Shown one piece after another: positions 58,267-64,000 of a DNA stretch of 64,000 bases. Source of the stretch: Chloroflexota bacterium (GTDB lineage Bacteria > Chloroflexota > Dehalococcoidia > Lucifugimonadales > Lucifugimonadaceae); contig PBKW01000012.1 of the NCBI GenBank assembly GCA_002721615.1, positions 79,511 through 143,510 on the forward strand, read 5' to 3'. The notes below the pieces were generated by a model. It was not told where the DNA came from and ran no database searches. It was given only the letters and a program-made list of their open reading frames with translations. The position numbers were made by a program, and so were the translations under genes. The first letter of the stretch is position 1, and each line of letters starts with the position of its first letter.

Positions 58267-59148
58267 ATGAGATTATTAGTTACAGGAATAACAGGTTTTT
58301 TGGGAAAAAATTTAATTAATAATCTTCCAAGCGACTGCGATTTATTAGCTATTGCAAATTCTAAATCAATTAAAAAGTATCAGGGTTTTAATAATATCAA
58401 ATACATTAATTGCAATTTTGAAAATTTCACAGAATTCTCTGATGATATTATCAAATTTAATCCAGAAACAGTATTGAACTTAGCATGGAAAGGAATTCCT
58501 AATTTCTCTTTGAAAAATTCTAAATACAATATAGAAAAAACTATGGATTTTTTCGACTTCATATCAGAAAAAACTCTTTGCTCCAAATTTATTTCTATCG
58601 GAAGCTGTGCAGAATATTTTAACCCGGATGGAGAGACTGATGAAAATTATCCTAAAAATCCAAAAAATGATTTTACCTGGGCAAAAATAACACTAGATAA
58701 ATATTTAACAAAAAAATGTAATGAAAAAAACATAAACTATATTAACTTAAAACTTTTTTATGTTTATGGAAAATACCAAAGAGATGATTCTCTAATTCCT
58801 TATTTAATTAAAACTTATAAAAATAAAACTAAGCCAGAAATTAAAAATCCTTTCAATTCTCATGATTTCATTTATATTGATGATGTTATTTCTGCAATAT
58901 GGGGGATAATAAACAATGACACATCAGAGGGATCATATAATATAGGTTCTGGTAAATCGATTTCTATATATGAAGTTAATGAAATTATAAGATCCGAAAT
59001 GAAAATATCTGACAAAATTAAACTAGAAAAACAAAATTCACAAATCCCAAATATAGATTTTTATGCCAACAATAAAAAAATAAAAGATGAAATTAATTGG
59101 ATTCCAAAAACTAACATCATAGAAGGCATCAAAAACTGTATTACTTGA
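58267..59148 (+). CDS. NAD-dependent epimerase/dehydratase (extended SDR)
   Basis: MRLLVTGITGFLGKNLI; SIGSCAEYF; FTWAKITLDKYL; DFIYIDDVISAIWGII. Confidence 0.88.
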   Translation: MRLLVTGITGFLGKNLINNLPSDCDLLAIANSKSIKKYQGFNNIKYINCNFENFTEFSDDIIKFNPETVLNLAWKGIPNFSLKNSKYNIEKTMDFFDFISEKTLCSKFISIGSCAEYFNPDGETDENYPKNPKNDFTWAKITLDKYLTKKCNEKNINYINLKLFYVYGKYQRDDSLIPYLIKTYKNKTKPEIKNPFNSHDFIYIDDVISAIWGIINNDTSEGSYNIGSGKSISIYEVNEIIRSEMKISDKIKLEKQNSQIPNIDFYANNKKIKDEINWIPKTNIIEGIKNCIT

Positions 59149-59258
59149 TAAGGTCTTATTCAAATAGATTAAAAAGCATTCTATAAAACCCAAAATATAA
59201 TATATAATCGAGACCTATTAATGAAATTACTTAAATTTTATCCGTATAATATTTCAAA

Positions 59259-59819
59259 ATGAAACAAACTAATTTAAATGAAATTATTGAAAATAATGTA
59301 AAGTCTCTACAAGATCTTGATGTAAACTCAATTGAAAAAGTTGCATCAGAAATCCTTGAAGTTAGAAATAATGAAGGAACTTTATATATAGCTGGTAATG
59401 GAGGAAGTTCATCAACTGCTTCTCATTTCGTAAATGACTTAACCAAAGCTACTAGAAAAACATCAAATAAATTAAACATTAAAGCTACATGCCTTTCTGA
59501 TAACACTTCCTTAATTACAGCAATATCTAATGATATTAGCTATGATGAAATTTTTAGATTTCAAATTGACAAGAATATTTCAACAAGAGACTTGTTAATA
59601 GTAATTTCCGCTAGCGGTAATTCCAAAAATTTAGTTAAAGCAGTTGATTATTGTAAAAATAATAGGATAAAAACTATTGGTTTATTGGGTTTTGATGGAG
59701 GAATTCTCTTAAAAAAAGTTGATACCCCTATATTAATTAAATCAGCAATTGGAGAATATGAACTGGTAGAAAATATCCATCTGACTATCTGTCATATGAT
59801 TACGAAATATCTTTCATGA
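59259..59819 (+). CDS. gmhA: SIS-domain sedoheptulose 7-phosphate isomerase
   Basis: TLYIAGNGGSSSTASHFVNDLTKATR; DLLIVISASGNSKNLVKA. Confidence 0.87.
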   Translation: MKQTNLNEIIENNVKSLQDLDVNSIEKVASEILEVRNNEGTLYIAGNGGSSSTASHFVNDLTKATRKTSNKLNIKATCLSDNTSLITAISNDISYDEIFRFQIDKNISTRDLLIVISASGNSKNLVKAVDYCKNNRIKTIGLLGFDGGILLKKVDTPILIKSAIGEYELVENIHLTICHMITKYLS

Positions 59820-61006
59820 AAAGTAAAATAAACCTTTCACAGTGTGTAATTTTAGCAGGAGGTTTGGGTGAGAGAATGATGCCTCTAACTGAAAAAATCC
59901 CAAAACCTCTTATTTCTATTAATAACACCCCCTTTCTATTTCATTTACTAAAAATGCTCAAGGATAATAACTTTAAAGATGTATTAATTTTAGGAGGATA
60001 TAAATCCGAAGAAATAGAAAAATATATAACTAGTATTGGCAATATTGGATTAAATATAACTTTTTCTAACTTAGATTTATTTGCCCAAACATCGAAAAGA
60101 TTAAATCATGCTAAAGATCTTATAGAAAAACATTTTCTATTAATATATTGCGATAACTATTGGCCAATTGATTTGAAAGGGATATTAGAAAAATTTAATT
60201 CTGAAAATAATTTAGCCCAAATTACTGTATATGATAATAAATTTGGTTATACAAAAAATAATGTTGATTATTCAGAAAATAAAATTATTAATTACGACAG
60301 TTCTAGGCAATCACCAAACTTAAAAGGCGTAAATATAGGTTATATTGTAATGAATAAATCTTGCCTAGAAAATATTGGCGATCAAAACATTGATTTTGAA
60401 TCAAAGATATTTCCTAATTTAATCAAAAACTCTCAGCTTGGATACTTTAAAACAAAACATAAATATTACAGTATAGGAAGTTTAAATAGACTACCAATAA
60501 CAGAAAAATATTTTTCTAATCAAAAATACATATTCCTAGATAGAGATGGAGTTTTAAATGAGAAAATGCCAAAAGCTCAATATGTCGTTTCTTGGGATCA
60601 ATGGAAATGGAGAGATGGGGCACTAGAAGGTCTAAAGTTTCTAAAAGAAAAAAACATTAAAGTAATCATTATCACAAATCAAGCAGGAGTATCTAGATTA
60701 AGAATGAGCAAATCAGATTTAGACAACATTCACAAACAAATGTTGGAAGATATTAGAAATTATGGTGGTGATATAGAAAAAATATATGTATGCACATGTA
60801 ATTGGAATGATGATTGTGATTGTAGAAAACCTAAGCCTGGAATGCTTTTTCAAGCACAATTTGATTTCGATTTTAAAATGGAGAAAACTTTTTTTATTGG
60901 AGATGATGAAAGAGATAAATCAGCAGCTATAAAAGCTGGCTGTAAACCCATTTTAATTAAGGGAAATGATAGATTAGATCTTATAGTGAAACAACTCTTT
61001 GACTAG
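59816..61006 (+). CDS. Fusion: sugar-1-phosphate nucleotidyltransferase (HddC-like) plus D,D-heptose bisphosphate phosphatase (GmhB-like HAD-IIIA)
   Basis: N: VILAGGLGERMMPLTEKIPKPLI. C: YIFLDRDGVLNE..., IITNQAGVSR, CDCRKPKPGML, FIGDDERDKSAAIKAGC. Confidence 0.9.
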   Translation: MKSKINLSQCVILAGGLGERMMPLTEKIPKPLISINNTPFLFHLLKMLKDNNFKDVLILGGYKSEEIEKYITSIGNIGLNITFSNLDLFAQTSKRLNHAKDLIEKHFLLIYCDNYWPIDLKGILEKFNSENNLAQITVYDNKFGYTKNNVDYSENKIINYDSSRQSPNLKGVNIGYIVMNKSCLENIGDQNIDFESKIFPNLIKNSQLGYFKTKHKYYSIGSLNRLPITEKYFSNQKYIFLDRDGVLNEKMPKAQYVVSWDQWKWRDGALEGLKFLKEKNIKVIIITNQAGVSRLRMSKSDLDNIHKQMLEDIRNYGGDIEKIYVCTCNWNDDCDCRKPKPGMLFQAQFDFDFKMEKTFFIGDDERDKSAAIKAGCKPILIKGNDRLDLIVKQLFD

Positions 61007-61014
61007 GTGAAATT

Positions 61015-62052
61015 ATGAAGTATTTAGTCACAGGTCATAAAGGTTACATAGGATCTGATTTAACAAATAAATTATTAAGATTGGGACATGAAGTAATTGG
61101 GATAGATAATGGTTATTTCGAAGATTGTAGATTTGATGAATATCCAACAAAATCTTTATATCAATCAATAAAAAAAGATTTAAGAGAAATTACCAAAATT
61201 GATCTAGAAGGAATAGATACTGTTTTTCATCTTGCAGCATTAAGTAATGATCCAATAGGAAATTTAAATTCAACTTGGACTAGTCAAATAAACAACTTAG
61301 GTTCTGTGAGATTAGCAAATTTATGTAAATCAGTAGGTGTATCAAGATTCTTGTTCTCTTCAAGTTGTATCATGTATGGAGAATCTAACTTAGATACAGT
61401 AGATGAAACTTCTCCTGTTGACCCTAAAACTGACTACGCTAAAAGTAAAGTTGATGCTGAAAAAAAAATACTGAAATTAGCTGATTCAAAATTTGCTCCA
61501 GTTTCATTGAGAAATGGAACAGTATATGGATTGTCTGAGTTCATGAGATTTGATACTGTAACCAATGATTTTACAGGATCAGCAATGTGTACAGGCAAAA
61601 TAATTATCAAAGGAAATGGGAAACCTTGGAGACCAGTAGTCTACATTGGAGATGTGAGTAGATCTTTTATAGAAATATCAAGAGCCCCTATAAATATTAT
61701 TAGTGGAGAAATTTTCAATAATGGATCTGATGAATTAAATATACAAATATTTAAACTTGCTGAAATTGTTGCAAATACCATTCCTGGAACAGAAGTTAAA
61801 GTCTTACAAAAAAATGACGAAGATCAAAGAACTTACAGAGCTTCATTTAATAAAATAAAAAAATATTTTCCTGACTTCAAATTTCAGTTTAATCCAAATG
61901 ATGGTGTAAAAAAACTCTATGAAGAATTTCAAGGCATAGGATTGAAGAAAAATGATTATTTATCTGGTAAATTCATTAGAATGAAAAACTTAACTCGTTT
62001 AATTGAAAATAACCTTTTAGATAACAACTTATATTGGGTAAATAAGTCATAA
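61015..62052 (+). CDS. NAD-dependent epimerase/dehydratase (extended SDR)
   Basis: MKYLVTGHKGYIGSDLTNKLL; FSSSCIMYG; DYAKSKVDAE; RPVVYIGDVSRSFI. Confidence 0.9.
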   Translation: MKYLVTGHKGYIGSDLTNKLLRLGHEVIGIDNGYFEDCRFDEYPTKSLYQSIKKDLREITKIDLEGIDTVFHLAALSNDPIGNLNSTWTSQINNLGSVRLANLCKSVGVSRFLFSSSCIMYGESNLDTVDETSPVDPKTDYAKSKVDAEKKILKLADSKFAPVSLRNGTVYGLSEFMRFDTVTNDFTGSAMCTGKIIIKGNGKPWRPVVYIGDVSRSFIEISRAPINIISGEIFNNGSDELNIQIFKLAEIVANTIPGTEVKVLQKNDEDQRTYRASFNKIKKYFPDFKFQFNPNDGVKKLYEEFQGIGLKKNDYLSGKFIRMKNLTRLIENNLLDNNLYWVNKS

Positions 62053-63059
62053 TGGCAATAAAAAATGAAAAGAAATTGGTTGTCTCTTCCACACCTTTAA
62101 GAATATCTTTTGTTGGAGGAGGTACAGATTTTCCAAAATTTTACAAAAAGCATGGTGGATCTTTTATCAGTTCAACAATTGATAAAGAAACAATAGTAAC
62201 AGTTAAACGTCACGGTTCAATTTTTGAGGAAAACTATAGGCTTAATTATTCATCTTCTGAAATCACCCATGAATTAAAAGAGATAAGAAATGAAATTGCT
62301 AGAGAATGTATAAAACTCACTGGAACGAAACCTCCAATATTCGTTAATACGATATCAGATTTACCTGAAAAATCTGGACTAGGATCTTCTAGTTCTTTTT
62401 GCGTTGGATTATTAAATGCTCTTTTTGAATTGAATAACGAAAAAATAAATAAAGAGGATTTGGTAAAAGCAGCAATAGAAGTAGAAATAAATATCTTAGG
62501 AAAACCAATTGGGATTCAAGATCATTATGCTGCTACTTATGGAGGTTTAAATTACTTTCATGTTTCCACTTCAGGAAAAGTATTAGTAGAGCCTATTAAA
62601 TTAAATGAAAATAAGATCAATAAAATGCTTTTTAAAAAATTTTTACTTTTTTGGACAAAAATACAAAGAAGTTCTTCAGATATACTAACCGAACAAAATA
62701 ATAACACTGAAAAAAATATTTCTGATTTACTTTTTATAAAAAATCAATGCCCTATATTTTGGGACTTATTAAATAACAATTTCGAAATTCAAACAATGGG
62801 AAAATTAATAAAAGAAGGGTGGGAAAAGAAAATTAATCTTTCATCAAAAATCACAAACACTAAAATAACTTCATGGTACGAAAAAGCAATAAATAACGGA
62901 GCATTAGGAGGAAAATTATTAGGAGCAGGTGGCGGTGGATTTATCCTCATAGTAAGTGAATATGAATCTAGGGAAAATATCAAACATTCATTAAACGAAC
63001 TTTTAGAGATTGAAGTTAATTATAACCCAAAAGGATCCAGAATTTTACTTGTTCAATAA
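62052..63059 (+). CDS. hddA: GHMP-family heptose-7-phosphate kinase (HddA-like)
   Basis: TPLRISFVGGGTDFPKFYKKHGG; DLPEKSGLGSSSSFCVGLLNAL; IGIQDHYAATYGGLNYF; GGKLLGAGGGGFIL. Confidence 0.92.
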   Translation: MAIKNEKKLVVSSTPLRISFVGGGTDFPKFYKKHGGSFISSTIDKETIVTVKRHGSIFEENYRLNYSSSEITHELKEIRNEIARECIKLTGTKPPIFVNTISDLPEKSGLGSSSSFCVGLLNALFELNNEKINKEDLVKAAIEVEINILGKPIGIQDHYAATYGGLNYFHVSTSGKVLVEPIKLNENKINKMLFKKFLLFWTKIQRSSSDILTEQNNNTEKNISDLLFIKNQCPIFWDLLNNNFEIQTMGKLIKEGWEKKINLSSKITNTKITSWYEKAINNGALGGKLLGAGGGGFILIVSEYESRENIKHSLNELLEIEVNYNPKGSRILLVQ

Positions 63060-63092
63060 ATTCAATACTATATGATATGAAAAGGAGGAAAC

Positions 63093-64000
63093 ATGAGGAT
63101 TGTAGACAAATCATTAATCCCAAATGATTCAAGTAAAGTTGAAGATATTTTAGATTTAGGAACATCACCTTTAGCTAATGGATTAGTAAATAGTAAAGAT
63201 TTAGAAAATGTTCGATCTTATCCATTAAAGTTAGGAAGATGTACAATTTCTGGGCATGTACAACTGACTACATTTATTGAACCAAAAGAAATGTTTACAG
63301 ACTATTTATATATTTCCTCTGTATCATCTACTCTAAAAACTCACCTTGAAAAAATTTCTGACTTTATTAGTAATTATTTTAAAATAGGAAATGAAGACTT
63401 ATGTATTGATATAGGATCTAACGATGGAACTCTTTTATCAGGATTCTTAAAGAAAGGTAAAAGAGTTTTAGGAGTAGATCCAGCAACTAATTTAGCTAAA
63501 TTAGCGAAAGAAAAAGGAGTAAATACTATTCCAGCATATTTTGGTCTAGAAACAGCTAGTCAAATTTTAAATTCGCATGGTAAAGCAAAAATTATTTCTC
63601 TTACAAACACATTCCCTCACTTACAACAACTTGATGATTTTATTAAAGGGATTGATGTACTGCTAAAAGAAGATGGAGTTGTATTTATAGAAACACATTA
63701 TTTAGCAGATATTTATGATCAGGTAGCCTTCGACACAATATATCATGAACATGTTTCTTATTGGCACCTGTCACCTATAAAGAAAATGTTTGAAAATTTT
63801 GGATTTGAAATTTCATACGCCGAAAGAATACCTCTACATCATGGTCAATTAAGAATATTAATTTCAAGAAAAGGTGTCAGAACTCCCGACAATTCTGTAA
63901 ATGATCTTATTAAATGGGAAAAAGATAACAAAATAGGTGAAAAGTCTACATGTCAAAATTTTGCAAAAAATTCTATTGATATCAAAAAAAATCTTAATGA
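63093..64000 (+). CDS. Class I SAM-dependent C-methyltransferase (Methyltransf_13/14-like), truncated at the window end
   Basis: ILDLGTSPLANGL; YPLKLGRCTISGHVQL; LCIDIGSNDGTLLSGF; TIYHEHVSYWHLSPIKKMF; strong AAGGAGG before ATG. Not in the ORF track. Confidence 0.88.
   Translation, partial: MRIVDKSLIPNDSSKVEDILDLGTSPLANGLVNSKDLENVRSYPLKLGRCTISGHVQLTTFIEPKEMFTDYLYISSVSSTLKTHLEKISDFISNYFKIGNEDLCIDIGSNDGTLLSGFLKKGKRVLGVDPATNLAKLAKEKGVNTIPAYFGLETASQILNSHGKAKIISLTNTFPHLQQLDDFIKGIDVLLKEDGVVFIETHYLADIYDQVAFDTIYHEHVSYWHLSPIKKMFENFGFEISYAERIPLHHGQLRILISRKGVRTPDNSVNDLIKWEKDNKIGEKSTCQNFAKNSIDIKKNLN

Noticed and set aside
1-64000. tRNA/rRNA genes, transposases, integrases, phage or defence systems
   Set aside because: I scanned the intergenic gaps and ORF translations by eye and saw none; tRNAscan-SE and HMM searches would be needed for certainty.

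Overview
This is a gene-dense, very AT-rich bacterial window. I infer a streamlined Chloroflexota-like lineage from gene content: an HtpX/PspAB pair, an SCO1664/DUF3090 pair, an actinobacterial/Chloroflexi-style repertoire and a T-box upstream of ilv-leu. That placement was not tested by phylogeny. About 0-46 kb is mostly housekeeping: FabL-type enoyl-ACP reductase, hisH-hisA-hisF-HAD-hisIE, rpmE-rpmA-rplU, gyrA, htpX-pspAB, cimA, a complete ilvBNC-leuACDB operon behind a T-box leader, thrC, rpsF-ssb-rpsR, glyA, ilvE, rph, eno, gap, pdxST and tmk. About 47-56 kb is an accessory block of small membrane proteins, Zn-ribbon proteins, GMC oxidoreductase, CtaG-like protein, an MFS transporter, cupin and a frameshifted gamma-glutamylcyclotransferase-like gene. 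About 56-64 kb is a surface-glycan cluster: AsnB-like protein lacking Cys1, RmlC-like epimerase, a heptose activation set (gmhA, hddC-gmhB fusion, hddA), SDR epimerases and a C-methyltransferase. The most notable observations are two apparent pseudoenzymes (a CpsB-like PHP protein with metal-ligand His replaced mostly by Asn, and a class-I glutamine amidotransferase-like protein lacking its Cys/His), an rph gene whose start appears to be AUU, a 42-bp tandem repeat expanding the S18 tail, the T-box with a probable leucine CUC specifier, and a modified-heptose pathway. I saw no tRNA, rRNA, CRISPR array, transposase or phage genes.
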